NCBI RefSeq assembly: GCF_965137005.1
Contig: NZ_CBCRXM010000012.1
Coordinates: 29,628 to 93,627, forward strand
Direction: 5' to 3'
DNA from: Sphingomonas_O antarctica
GTDB taxonomy: Bacteria; Pseudomonadota; Alphaproteobacteria; Sphingomonadales; Sphingomonadaceae
DNA: 64,000 nucleotides
Below the pieces are notes generated by a model, which saw only the letters and a program-made list of their open reading frames with translations, did no database searches and was not told the origin of the DNA. Numbering within the stretch: the first letter of the stretch is position 1; each line of letters begins with the position of its first letter. Below, in pieces: positions 34,895 through 45,477 of this stretch. A program made the position numbers and the translations under genes.

Positions 34895-35015
34895 TGCCCT
34901 GCGTCACTGGTGCTTCCATGCGGTTTTGCGGGCCATAGGACGCGCGACCGGCCAGCCAGAACGCCCCGCCCACCAAAATCACGGCGATCACCGCCCAGAC
35001 GATCAACCGACCCAT
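34884..35015 (-). CDS. Small single-span membrane protein
   Basis: 43 residues from ATG 35015 (MGRLIVWAVIAVILVGGAFWLAG...). AAGGAG lies 10 bases upstream of this ATG; an in-frame ATG at 35024 sits only one base after it and is less likely. One hydrophobic helix at residues 3-21. Ends by overlapping the start of the exported protein downstream in a different frame, which implies coupled translation. Function unknown. Confidence 0.62.
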   Translation of the reverse strand: MGRLIVWAVIAVILVGGAFWLAGRASYGPQNRMEAPVTQGNAA

Positions 35016-35081
35016 GTTCTGCATTCTCCTTGCCACCGTCTTTGCCCGAAGCGGGGCGCGCCTGTATAGCCCCGCTCGCTG

Positions 35082-35606
35082 ATGGCCCGTGATCCCTTCC
35101 CTCCCCGCTCGATCGTACTCGTCGGGATGATGGGCACGGGCAAGACAACCATCGGCAAACGCCTCGCCAATCGCCTGAACATGCCGTTCGTCGATGCCGA
35201 TGCGGAAATTGTGCTGGCGTCCGGCCTGTCGGTGGCGGAGATTTTCGAACGCTATGGCGAAGGGTATTTCCGCGATGGCGAGCGCCGCGTGATCGCCCGA
35301 CTGATCGAGGGCACACCCAAGGTTCTGGCGACCGGCGGCGGCGCGTTCATGAATGACGCGACGCGCACGCTGATTCTAGACCGCGCCATCGCTATCTGGC
35401 TCGACGCCGATATCGACACTTTGGTCGAGCGCGTGTCGCGTCGCGACGACCGGCCTTTGTTGCGCGACCGCGATCCGCACATCGTGCTCAGCGAACTGGC
35501 GGCGGTGCGCAATCCGGTTTACGCGCTGGCACCGATCCATATCCGCAGCGCGCCCGCTCCCCACGAGGTTACCGTGTCCAAAATCGTCGAAGCGCTGAAC
35601 GGATGA
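35082..35606 (+). CDS. aroK: Shikimate kinase
   Basis: 174 residues. Phosphorylates shikimate at O3 with ATP. P-loop GMMGTGKTTIGKRLA, the shikimate-binding DADAEI and FRDGERRV, ATGGGAF, and the lid RDDRPLL. Divergent from the xerD/accA operon and overlaps aroB by 4 bases. Confidence 0.96.
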   Translation: MARDPFPPRSIVLVGMMGTGKTTIGKRLANRLNMPFVDADAEIVLASGLSVAEIFERYGEGYFRDGERRVIARLIEGTPKVLATGGGAFMNDATRTLILDRAIAIWLDADIDTLVERVSRRDDRPLLRDRDPHIVLSELAAVRNPVYALAPIHIRSAPAPHEVTVSKIVEALNG

Positions 35607-36703
35607 TCCACGTCGAAGTCGGACTGGGCGCACGCGCTTATCCAATTCTCATCGAGAGTGGGCTGCTCGGCAAAGCGGGACCGATCATTGCGCCGTTCGT
35701 GCGCAACGACCGGCTTATCCTCGTGCACGACCGCAACGTCGCCGCGCATGCCGCGACGTTGACCGATGCATTGTCGGGGCATCTCGGGCGGATTCATCAT
35801 GTCATCGTTGAGCCTGGCGAGGGTACGAAAAGCTGGGACGGGCTGAAAGCGCTCGTCGACGATTTGCTCGATCTCGAAATCGAGCGGTCCGAATGTATCG
35901 TCGCGCTCGGCGGCGGCGTGATCGGCGATCTGGTCGGGTTCGCAGCATCGATCGTCAAGCGTGGCTGCGGCGTGATCCAAGTCCCTACGACGCTGTTGTC
36001 GCAGGTCGACAGTTCGGTGGGCGGCAAGACTGCGATCAACGTGCCGCAGGGCAAGAATCTGATCGGCGCGTTCCATCAGCCGCGCCTCGTCCTGATTGAT
36101 CCCGGCGTGCTCGCCACCCTACCCGACCGCGAATTGCGCGCGGGCTATGCCGAAGTGCTCAAATACGCCCTGATCGGCGATCCCGATTTTTATGAATGGC
36201 TCGACATCAATCTCGATGCATTGCTAGCGCGCGACGCAGGTGCGCTCGAATATGCCATAGCGGTAAGTGTCCGCGCCAAGGCAGCAGTCGTCGCCCAAGA
36301 CGAACATGAGACGACCGGGGCGCGCGCTTTGCTCAATTTCGGCCATACGTTCGGTCACGCGCTAGAGGCCGAAACGGGATTTTCCGACCGTCTGCTGCAC
36401 GGTGAGGCGGTGGCGGCGGGGATGGCGCTGGCAATGCGGTTTTCGGTCCGGCGTGGAATCTGCTCGCCCGACGACGCGGCAAAGGTCGCCGACCATCTAA
36501 ATCGCGCCAACCTGCCCATCGGGGCGCGCGCCAACGGGCTCAACGCGACCGGTGAAATCCTCGCCGCGCATATGGCGCATGACAAGAAGCGCGAGGGTGG
36601 GCGCGTGCCGTTCCTGCTGTCGCGCGGGATTGGCGACGCGTTCCTGGCAAAGGATGTTCAGCTGTCCGAAGTCGCCGCATTCCTCGACGCCGATACCGTT
36701 TGA
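35603..36703 (+). CDS. aroB: 3-dehydroquinate synthase
   Basis: 366 residues from ATG 35603. Converts DAHP to 3-dehydroquinate with NAD+ and a metal. Conserved EPGEGTKSWDG, CIVALGGGVIGDLVGFAAS, QVPTTLLSQVDSSVGGKTAIN and metal-binding FGHTFGHALE. The 3' end overlaps the convergent IscU-like gene by 46 bases. Confidence 0.97.
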   Translation: MIHVEVGLGARAYPILIESGLLGKAGPIIAPFVRNDRLILVHDRNVAAHAATLTDALSGHLGRIHHVIVEPGEGTKSWDGLKALVDDLLDLEIERSECIVALGGGVIGDLVGFAASIVKRGCGVIQVPTTLLSQVDSSVGGKTAINVPQGKNLIGAFHQPRLVLIDPGVLATLPDRELRAGYAEVLKYALIGDPDFYEWLDINLDALLARDAGALEYAIAVSVRAKAAVVAQDEHETTGARALLNFGHTFGHALEAETGFSDRLLHGEAVAAGMALAMRFSVRRGICSPDDAAKVADHLNRANLPIGARANGLNATGEILAAHMAHDKKREGGRVPFLLSRGIGDAFLAKDVQLSEVAAFLDADTV

Positions 36704-37098
36704 TCGATCGCGGCCAGCGCCGCGTCATAAGGCAGCAAAGCAGCGGCATGGCGTCCCGGGTAGTCTCGCACAGACGCGATCCGCGTCACTTCCGGCCAGT
36801 CGCCCAAATCCTCTCGGACGCCTTTGAGATAGGCCGAAAGATCGTCGCGCGCCGTCGCCACGGCCGCGCGCGTGGAACCGACGATATGGCTGCCCAATAT
36901 TGCCGCAGACGCTTGCCCGACCGCACACGCCTTTACGTCCTGTCCGAAGGCGATGATCCGCTCGCCGTCCATGCATATATCTGCGACCACGACGCTGCCG
37001 CACGCTCGCGAACGGCTTTCCGCGCTGCCATCGCTCTTCGCCAGTCGACCTTGGTCCGCGAGCCTCAGCGCAAGGCGCAGCAGATCACGATTGTACAC
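36658..37098 (-). CDS. IscU/NifU-like iron-sulfur cluster scaffold protein
   Basis: 146 residues. Resembles the IscU/SufU scaffold fold: RACGSVVVADICMDGERI, then the conserved CAVGQASAAILGSHI carrying a cysteine, with the first cysteine in SRACGS. A third cluster cysteine is not obvious in the C-terminal half, so cluster binding is uncertain. Starts within the end of cvpA (14-base overlap), hence co-transcribed. Overlaps aroB convergently. Confidence 0.82.
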   Translation of the reverse strand: MYNRDLLRLALRLADQGRLAKSDGSAESRSRACGSVVVADICMDGERIIAFGQDVKACAVGQASAAILGSHIVGSTRAAVATARDDLSAYLKGVREDLGDWPEVTRIASVRDYPGRHAAALLPYDAALAAIDQTVSASRNAATSDS

Positions 37099-37603
37099 GG
37101 GTCTCGGGAACCTTGCGTCGTTTTTCGACCAGATTGACGATCGCGTCCGAACCGGCGCGCAGCAACGGATAGGTGCGCGCCTCGGTCATCCATTCGGGCC
37201 GTGGCTGTCCTTCCGCACGGATCATGTCGCTGGCGAATGCCGCTGCCATGAAGATCAGCGTCGCGCCGAGCAGCCCCTTGAGGACGCCGAAGCCCAGCCC
37301 GAGCATGCGGTCAAACGGCCCAAGGATCGACCGCCGCGTCCGGTCGCCCAAGCGCTGAGCGAGGATTTTCACCGCGATGAAGGTCACGGCAAACAGCAAC
37401 ACCAAAGCGAGCACCGAGGCGCCCGAGTCCGATGACATGAAACCGTGCAACACATCGGTCGCCGCACCGTGGCCGAACTTCACCGCCGCGATCGCCGCCG
37501 CCCACGCCACGAGCGACAACGCCTCCGCCACGAACCCGCGCCGAAACCCCAGCAACGCGCCGATCGCCACCAGCGTCAGCACCAAGATGTCGAGGCCGGT
37601 CAT
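37085..37603 (-). CDS. cvpA: CvpA family inner membrane protein
   Basis: 172 residues from ATG 37603 (MTGLDILVLTLVAIGALLGF); a GTG three codons upstream is also in frame. Four hydrophobic helices and the RRGFVAEALSLVAW motif typical of CvpA, a colicin V production and envelope stress protein. In many proteobacteria it lies before purF; here it is followed by the IscU-like gene. Confidence 0.88.
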   Translation of the reverse strand: MTGLDILVLTLVAIGALLGFRRGFVAEALSLVAWAAAIAAVKFGHGAATDVLHGFMSSDSGASVLALVLLFAVTFIAVKILAQRLGDRTRRSILGPFDRMLGLGFGVLKGLLGATLIFMAAAFASDMIRAEGQPRPEWMTEARTYPLLRAGSDAIVNLVEKRRKVPETRVQS

Positions 37604-37686
37604 GCCGCCCACCTAGTTGTCGCGCGGACTGCCCGCAATGCCGGGGATTGCCGGAACGCGTTATGCACGGCTAATACACCGCGCCG

Positions 37687-39717
37687 ATGGCCGAAACGCT
37701 TCCCAATCATGACGACATCGTCTCGCGTCCTCATGGCCGCTGGGATCTGCCGCCGGTTGCGCCAATTGAGCCACCCGGTCCGCCGGTACGCCCGCGGACG
37801 CCGCGGCGGATCATCGTCAAGCGCGTGTTGTGGGGGATGCTGGCGACGTTCGTCATCCTGTTCGCCTATCTCGCGCTGACCGCGCCGCTGTCGAAATCAC
37901 TCAAGCCGATGGCGCCGCCGACCATCGTGCTGCTGGCGGCGGACGGCACGCCAATTGCCCGCAAGGGTGCGGTGATCGATCGCCCGGTCGAGGCGGCATT
38001 GCTGCCCGACAACGTCAAGAATGCGCTGATCGCGATCGAGGATCGGCGATTTCGTTCGCATTGGGGCATTGATCCGCGCGGGATGGCGCGGGCGACGTGG
38101 AACAATCTGCGCGGCAATTCGACGCAGGGCGGATCGACGATCACGCAACAGCTCGCGAAGATGACGTTCCTGTCGCCCGACCGGAAGATCACGCGCAAGG
38201 CGCGCGAGGCGTTGATCGCGTTCTGGTTGGAGGCTTGGCTGACCAAGGACCAGATCCTCGAGCGTTATCTGTCCAACACCTATTACGGCGACAATGTGTA
38301 TGGGCTGCGCGCGGCGTCGCTGCATTATTTCAGCCGCCAACCAGAGAACCTGAGCCTGACGCAGGCGGCGATGCTGGCGGGCGTGGTGCAGGCGCCGACG
38401 CGGTTGTCCCCCACGCGCAACCTCGCCCGCGCGCAGAAACGCGAGCGGATGGTCCTCAACGCCATGGCTCAGTCAGGGTACATCACCCAGGCCCAGGCCG
38501 ATGCGACGCCTGCCGCGGTACTGCACGTCATGCCTGCACCGAAAACGCCGTCGGGCACCTATTTCGCCGATTGGGCGGCGGGTCAGGCGCGCGCCGCGAC
38601 CGAAGATGCCTATGGCGAGAGCGAGATCCGCACGACGCTCGACCCGAACTTGCAGAAGGCGGCGAATGCAGTGATCGGCCGCGCGGGCTTGGGTGAAGCG
38701 CAGGCGGCGATCGTCGCGATGCGGCCCAATGGCGAAGTCGTCGCGATGGTCGGCGGCAAGAGTTACAAGACCTCGCCGTTCAACCGCGCGACACAGGCGC
38801 GGCGTCAGCCGGGATCGGCGTTCAAGCTGTTCGTCTATCTCGCCGCGCTGCGCAGCGGGATGACGCCCGAGACGATGGTCGACGACAGCGCGATCGTTGA
38901 AGGCAAATATCGGCCGAAGAACGACGGCGCGAGTTATCGCGGGCAGATTTCGCTGGAGCGCGCCTTCGCCAAATCGAGCAACGTCGCGGCGGTGCGGCTG
39001 TACCGGCAACTGGGCGGCGCGGCGGTGATCCAGGCGGCGCGCGATCTGGGGATCAAAAGCCCGCTGGTCGACGATCCCACGCTGGCGCTGGGGTCTTCGG
39101 GCGTCACCTTGCTGGAGCTGACCTCGGCTTATGCGGCACTGGCGGCGGATCATTATCCCGTGGTCCCGCGTGGCTTGCCCGCCGACGAGCCGGGCCTGCT
39201 CGACCGGTTGATGGCGATGCGCCACACATTCGATCCGCGGGTGCGCAAAGACATGCTGACGCTGCTCCACCGCGTCGTGACGTCGGGCACGGGACAAAGC
39301 GCCAATCTGGCGATCGAAACTTTTGGCAAGACCGGGACCAGCCAGGACAATCGCGATGCGTGGTTTGTGGGTTTCGCGGGTGACCTGATCGTCGGCGTGT
39401 GGATCGGGCGCGACGACAACAAGCCGCTGGGTGGGCTGCATGGCGGCGGATTGCCAGCGCAGATCTGGCGCGATTTCATGAGCCAGGCGATTCCGGGTTC
39501 GCGGTTGCCGACGCCGGTGGCGGATGAGACCGTGCCGGAGGAGCCGGAGGCTGCGCTCAACGTCACCTTGGGCAATGGTGCGTTGGTCGAAATCGATCCG
39601 GAACGTGGTGTCGACTTGAATACCGATCTCGGCACGATCCGCCTCAATGGCGACGGCATCGAGGCACGACGGCGTGAGGAAGGCCCGCCGCCCGACGAGA
39701 GCCAGCCGCCGCAATAG
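37687..39717 (+). CDS. Class A penicillin-binding protein (PBP1 family, transglycosylase-transpeptidase)
   Basis: 676 residues: cytoplasmic Pro-rich N-terminus, one membrane helix (~45-66), a GT51 glycosyltransferase domain (EDRRFRSHWGID, QGGSTITQQLAKM, ERYLSNTYYGDN) and a transpeptidase domain with SAFK, SSN (AKSSNVAAV) and KTGTSQ. Polymerises and cross-links peptidoglycan in the periplasm. A C-terminal acidic tail of ~50 residues follows. Single gene with recJ downstream. Confidence 0.94.
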   Translation: MAETLPNHDDIVSRPHGRWDLPPVAPIEPPGPPVRPRTPRRIIVKRVLWGMLATFVILFAYLALTAPLSKSLKPMAPPTIVLLAADGTPIARKGAVIDRPVEAALLPDNVKNALIAIEDRRFRSHWGIDPRGMARATWNNLRGNSTQGGSTITQQLAKMTFLSPDRKITRKAREALIAFWLEAWLTKDQILERYLSNTYYGDNVYGLRAASLHYFSRQPENLSLTQAAMLAGVVQAPTRLSPTRNLARAQKRERMVLNAMAQSGYITQAQADATPAAVLHVMPAPKTPSGTYFADWAAGQARAATEDAYGESEIRTTLDPNLQKAANAVIGRAGLGEAQAAIVAMRPNGEVVAMVGGKSYKTSPFNRATQARRQPGSAFKLFVYLAALRSGMTPETMVDDSAIVEGKYRPKNDGASYRGQISLERAFAKSSNVAAVRLYRQLGGAAVIQAARDLGIKSPLVDDPTLALGSSGVTLLELTSAYAALAADHYPVVPRGLPADEPGLLDRLMAMRHTFDPRVRKDMLTLLHRVVTSGTGQSANLAIETFGKTGTSQDNRDAWFVGFAGDLIVGVWIGRDDNKPLGGLHGGGLPAQIWRDFMSQAIPGSRLPTPVADETVPEEPEAALNVTLGNGALVEIDPERGVDLNTDLGTIRLNGDGIEARRREEGPPPDESQPPQ

Positions 39718-39752
39718 TTGTGCGGCCGCTCGGCGACCTGTAGCGCGGGCAA

Positions 39753-41498
39753 GTGAACCCACTTTCCGTTACAAATTCGATCACCGGGCAAGCCTGGCGC
39801 TGGCGCGATTCGACGGCGGCGGGCGGCGATGATCTGGTCGCCGGGCTGTTGCTGGCGCGCGGTTGCCCGCCCGATGCGCTCGACGACCATCGCAACCCGA
39901 CATTGCGCGCGTTCATGCCCGATCCGTCGATCTTTCGGGATATGGAGAAGGCCGCGCGGCGCATCGCCGATGCGGTGATCGCGGGCGAGGCCGTGACGGT
40001 ATTCGGCGATTATGATGTCGATGGAGCGACGTCGGCGGCACTGCTAATCCGGTTGTTGCGATCCTTGGGCCTCGGTCCACAGGCTTACATCCCCGACCGG
40101 TTGATGGAGGGTTATGGCCCCTCGGGCGAAGCACTGGTGCGGATCGCGCAGGGCGGTGCGACCCTGATCGTCACGGTCGATTGCGGGGCGCAGGCGTTCG
40201 AGGCGCTGGCGATGGCGGCGGATACCGGCGTCGATGTCATCGTCGTCGATCATCACAAATGCGCCGCCGAGCTCCCGCGCGCACATTCGGTGGTCAATGC
40301 CAACCGGCTGGACGAAGTCGAGGGTGCGGCGCACGGGCATCTGGCGGCGGTGGGCATGGCGTTCGTACTGGGTGCGGCGGTGTTGCGGGAGTTGCGCAGC
40401 CGCGATTACTTCGCCGACCGGGCCGAACCGAAGCTGCTCGATTTGCTCGACATTGTCGCGCTGGGGACGGTGGCGGATGTCGCCAGCCTGCACGGCCTCA
40501 ACCGCGCGTTCGTGGTGCAGGGGCTGAAGGTCATGGCGGGGCGGCGCAACGTCGGGCTGGCCGCTTTGATCGACGCCTCGCGCCTGACGCGCGCGCCGCA
40601 GTGCAGCGACCTCGGCTTTGCGCTCGGCCCGCGGATCAATGCCGGCGGGCGCGTTGGCAAATCGGATTTGGGTGTGCGCCTGCTAACCACCGAGGATGAA
40701 GGCGAAGCGGCGGAGATTGCCGCTGAACTCAGCCGCCTCAACGAAGAACGCCGCGCGATCGAGGCCGATGTGCAGGCCGAGGCCGAAGCCATGGCCCTGC
40801 GCCAGGCCAATCGCGCGGTGATCGTCGTCGCGGGCGTGGGCTGGCATCCGGGCGTAATCGGCATTGTCGCCGGGCGGCTGAAGGAACGGTTTGGACGGCC
40901 GGCGATCGTCATTGCGATCGCCGAGGACGGCACCGGTAAGGGATCGGGCCGGTCGATTTCGGGGGTGGATCTCGGCGCAGCGATCCTGTCCGCGAAGGAC
41001 GAAGGGCTGCTGGTCGCGGGTGGCGGACATGCCATGGCGGCGGGTGTCACAGTCGCGCCGGGCGGGGTCGATGCGCTGGCCGACTATCTCGAGGACCGGC
41101 TGTCGGCGCGCGTCGCGGAAGCGGGCGGCAACCGCGCATTGTTGCTCGACGCGATCGTCGCACCGGGGGGGGTGACCCCCGATCTGGTCGAAGCGCTCGA
41201 GGCGGGTGGCCCTTACGGCATGGGCTGGCCGGGACCGCGCATCGCCGCCGGCCCGTTGCGCGTCATCAATGCCGATCTGGTCGGCACCGGCGGACATGTG
41301 CGCGCCATCATGGCGGGAGACGATGGCCGCAGCCTCAAGGTCGTTGCCTTTCGTCAGGCCGACACGCCGCTGGGTCAGGCGCTGCTCGGCGCCCCGCGCG
41401 ACCGGCGCTTGTGGGTCGCGGGCCGCGCGAAGATCGACGATTGGGGCCAGCGGCGCGCGGCGGAGTTGCACATCGACGATGCGGCATGGTGCGATTGA
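39753..41498 (+). CDS. recJ: Single-stranded-DNA-specific exonuclease RecJ
   Basis: 581 residues from GTG 39753. 5'-3' ssDNA exonuclease of recombination and mismatch repair. DHH-phosphoesterase motifs FGDYDVDGATSAA, DCGAQA, VVDHHKC and the DHHA1 part with GRVGKSDLGV and SGRSISGVDLG. Full length. Follows the PBP gene by 35 bases. Confidence 0.96.
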   Translation: MNPLSVTNSITGQAWRWRDSTAAGGDDLVAGLLLARGCPPDALDDHRNPTLRAFMPDPSIFRDMEKAARRIADAVIAGEAVTVFGDYDVDGATSAALLIRLLRSLGLGPQAYIPDRLMEGYGPSGEALVRIAQGGATLIVTVDCGAQAFEALAMAADTGVDVIVVDHHKCAAELPRAHSVVNANRLDEVEGAAHGHLAAVGMAFVLGAAVLRELRSRDYFADRAEPKLLDLLDIVALGTVADVASLHGLNRAFVVQGLKVMAGRRNVGLAALIDASRLTRAPQCSDLGFALGPRINAGGRVGKSDLGVRLLTTEDEGEAAEIAAELSRLNEERRAIEADVQAEAEAMALRQANRAVIVVAGVGWHPGVIGIVAGRLKERFGRPAIVIAIAEDGTGKGSGRSISGVDLGAAILSAKDEGLLVAGGGHAMAAGVTVAPGGVDALADYLEDRLSARVAEAGGNRALLLDAIVAPGGVTPDLVEALEAGGPYGMGWPGPRIAAGPLRVINADLVGTGGHVRAIMAGDDGRSLKVVAFRQADTPLGQALLGAPRDRRLWVAGRAKIDDWGQRRAAELHIDDAAWCD

Positions 41499-41583
41499 CA
41501 TCCACTGCCTCGTGTTCCGGCTCGCCAATCTTCTGGCCACGAAATCGCTAGTTTAGCGCCATAAGCATTTGTAGGGCCGATCG

Positions 41584-42840
41584 ATGCGCGACCGATTGAA
41601 CAAGATTGTTGCCTGGGCCAAGCGGCACAAAGTGTGGGCGGCCCTGATCGCCCTTGGTCTGCTCTTCATCGCCTATCAGGTCCTGAAACCGACCCGCCAC
41701 GATTATGTGTATGTGACCGAGCGCGTCTCAAAGGGAGAGGTCGTCCGCAAGGTCACGGCCAGCGGCAAGTTGCGCGCACTCAACACTATCAAGGTCGGGG
41801 CCGAGGTTTCGGGACAGATCACCCGCGTGACCGTCGACTATAACTCACCAGTGCACGCCGGGCAGGTGCTGGCCGAAATCGATCCAACGCGTCTGCGCGC
41901 CCGGGCGCAACAGGCCCGGGCACAGGTTGCCGTCGCGGAAGCATCGCTGGCGCAGGCGCAGGCGGGGGCGATCCGCGCGAGCACGGACATCGAAATCCAG
42001 CAGCGCGAATTCGGGCGGCGTCAGACACTATCCAATCGCGGTTTCATTTCGCGGTCGACGCTGGACACCGCGCAAAGCAGTCTGGCGGCGGCGCGCGCCG
42101 GGCAACGCACCGCTGTGGCGCAAGTGGCCAGCGCGCGGGCGCAGATCGCCCAGGCCAATGCGGAATTGTCGTCGGCGATGCTCGATTTGTCGCGGACCAC
42201 GATCGTTGCGCCGTCCGACGGCGTCATCATCAACAAGCTGGTCGAGCCGGGCACGACCGTCGCTGCCAGTTTCCAAACCCCGAATCTGTTCGAGATTGCC
42301 GCCGACACCACGCGGATGCAGGTCGAGGCATCGGTCGACGAAGCGGATATCGGTCAGGTGCGCGTCGGCCAGGATGTGATATTCGGCGTCGATGCCTATC
42401 CGGGCGAACGCTTTAGCGCCGTGGTCCGCCAGATTCGCAAGGCGGCGACCGAGACCGCCAATGTCGTCAGCTATCTCGTCATCCTCGAAGTTGACAATCG
42501 CAACGGCAAGCTGCTTCCGGGCATGACCGCCAATGTCGAAATCGTCACCGGCCGCATCGCGGATGCGGTGCGTGTGCCGACCACTGCTTTGCGCTTTCGT
42601 CCCAAGGCGGGAGATCGCCCGAGCGGCAGCGCACCGGCAAACGTGCGTACCGTCTTCGTGACCACCGACGATCCCTACAAACCCGCGCCGCGGGTCGTGA
42701 CGCTCGGTCTGCAGGGCGAAGATTTCGTGCAGGTGACGGGTGGATTGCGCCCCGGCGAAATGGTGCTGCTACGAACCAAATCGACCACCAAGAAACGCGA
42801 GGTCGATGGCGACGCCGACGATACGAGCGATGGCAACTGA
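41584..42840 (+). CDS. Periplasmic adaptor subunit of a MacAB-type exporter
   Basis: 418 residues. N-terminal membrane helix (~18-36), barrel-sandwich hybrid lipoyl-like halves (VGAEVSGQITRVTVDYNSPV and APSDGVIINKLVEPG), a long coiled hairpin between them, and beta-barrel and membrane-proximal parts. Like MacA, it links an ABC transporter to an outer-membrane channel. Followed by the ATPase and permease genes; the ATPase start overlaps by 11 bases. No TolC-like gene is nearby. Confidence 0.88.
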   Translation: MRDRLNKIVAWAKRHKVWAALIALGLLFIAYQVLKPTRHDYVYVTERVSKGEVVRKVTASGKLRALNTIKVGAEVSGQITRVTVDYNSPVHAGQVLAEIDPTRLRARAQQARAQVAVAEASLAQAQAGAIRASTDIEIQQREFGRRQTLSNRGFISRSTLDTAQSSLAAARAGQRTAVAQVASARAQIAQANAELSSAMLDLSRTTIVAPSDGVIINKLVEPGTTVAASFQTPNLFEIAADTTRMQVEASVDEADIGQVRVGQDVIFGVDAYPGERFSAVVRQIRKAATETANVVSYLVILEVDNRNGKLLPGMTANVEIVTGRIADAVRVPTTALRFRPKAGDRPSGSAPANVRTVFVTTDDPYKPAPRVVTLGLQGEDFVQVTGGLRPGEMVLLRTKSTTKKREVDGDADDTSDGN

Positions 42841-43539
42841 CCCGCCGCTGCTCGAGACGCGCGCGCTCGACAAGGATTATCAATTGGGCGGCGAGACGGT
42901 CCACGCGGTGGCCGGTGTCTCGCTGTCGGTTGCGCGCGGCGAGTTCGTCGCGATCATGGGCGCGAGCGGTTCGGGCAAATCGACGTTCATGAATATGATC
43001 GGCGCGCTCGACGTGCCGACGCGCGGGCAATTGCTGCTGGACGGCGTCGATATCGGCAGCCTGTCGTCGGACGAGCTGGCGGCCATCCGCAACCGCAAGA
43101 TCGGTTTCGTGTTCCAGCAGTTCAATCTCCTGCCGCGCACCTCGGCGCTCGACAATGTGGCGACACCGCTGATTTATGCCGGCCTTCCTCGTGCAGAGCG
43201 GCACCAACGCGCAGCGGCGAAGCTCGAAGCTATGGGCTTGGCCGAGCGCAGTCATCACACACCGGCCAAATTGTCGGGCGGTCAGCAACAGCGCGTGGCG
43301 ATTGCCCGCGCGCTGGTCACCGAGCCGTTGATGCTGCTCGCCGACGAGCCGACCGGCGCGCTCGATACCGCCACGTCCGACGACATTATGGGGTTGTTTC
43401 AGCGATTGAACGATGACGGCATCACCGTGATCGTCGTCACGCACGAACCCGATGTCGCGCAATATGCATCCCGCCGGGTGCTGTTCCGCGACGGGCGGGT
43501 GATCGAGGATGCGGCGGTCACCAACCGGCGGCGCAGCGC

Positions 43540-43543
<4 letters not shown>
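42830..43543 (+). CDS. ABC transporter ATP-binding subunit (MacB/LolD-type)
   Basis: 237 residues from ATG 42830. Walker A GASGSGKST, Q-loop VFQQFNLLPR, signature LSGGQQQR, Walker B LLADEPTGAL and H-loop VVTHEPD. Belongs to the family that powers LolCDE, FtsEX and MacB exporters by mechanotransmission. Encoded as a separate polypeptide here, whereas E. coli MacB fuses ATPase and permease. Confidence 0.93.
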
Positions 43544-44781
<1,238 letters not shown>

Positions 44782-45477
44782 TGGGCGGGTTTGCGGTGGT
44801 GAGGTCGCTTCGCTCCCGTCACCATCGTGCAGAAATGTCCCCCGGACATTTCTGTCTCGATGGTGACCCCTACGGGAGGGGTCTGAATCGCTCGAAAACC
44901 GCGAAAATCCGACATTTTTTGAACAACGATTTGGGGTCGCTGTACCCGTTGGCTGTCTTTCCGCTGTACCTGTAATACGCCACCGGACCGCCCGGCGGCT
45001 ACCAATTTGATATTCGATCAGTCCTCCCGCGTCGATTAAAAATTTCCGATCATTCAATGACCCTCGCAACCATCGGAATCGACTTTCACAGGTTAAGGCG
45101 CCTTGTCAGCGTTCAGCGGCAACTAAATAGGATCGGGAAAGAGGATCCCCAACCAATTAACGGGCTATCCCACACAAGCGCCTGAAATCCGTGCCTTACG
45201 CCGCGCGAACCGCGTCGGTAACGCTGAACTGGCACAGCAGAAAGCGCAATCGCAAGCACATTCGTGGCTGGGCAGATGACGGCAGTTGGGCCGCTTCCGG
45301 ACTGGCGGCTTTTCAATTAACCGAACGATGGAAGCGGACATTCGCCCGACGGACGCCCCAGCTTAGAAGCGAGCATGGCGCGGTTGTAAGATTTGGGCTA
45401 AGTTACTTTACATCGCTTCCCGAATTCGGGTCGTAACGGCGATCAGCAAAGTCGGAGGCCAGCCGGGCTATCGAGAA
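44782..45477. other. Gene-free stretch between the exporter operon and the signalling island
   Basis: 696 bases without a convincing gene. It starts with a strong hairpin (44820-44865). Around 45304-45347 there is a motif (GCGGCTTTT...GAAGCGGACATTCG) of a type that recurs in diverged form in two other gene-free stretches of this window. The sequence is less GC-biased than its neighbours. The promoter of the histidine kinase gene must lie near its end. Confidence 0.6.
44820..44865. repeat. Nested inverted repeat (hairpin)
   Basis: Inner perfect arms CAGAAATGTCC and GGACATTTCTG (44830-44840 and 44844-44854, 3-base loop) inside outer arms CACCATCG and CGATGGTG (44820-44827 and 44858-44865). No T-run follows, so it is unlikely to be a simple terminator; a mobile palindromic repeat is more likely. 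Confidence 0.7.
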
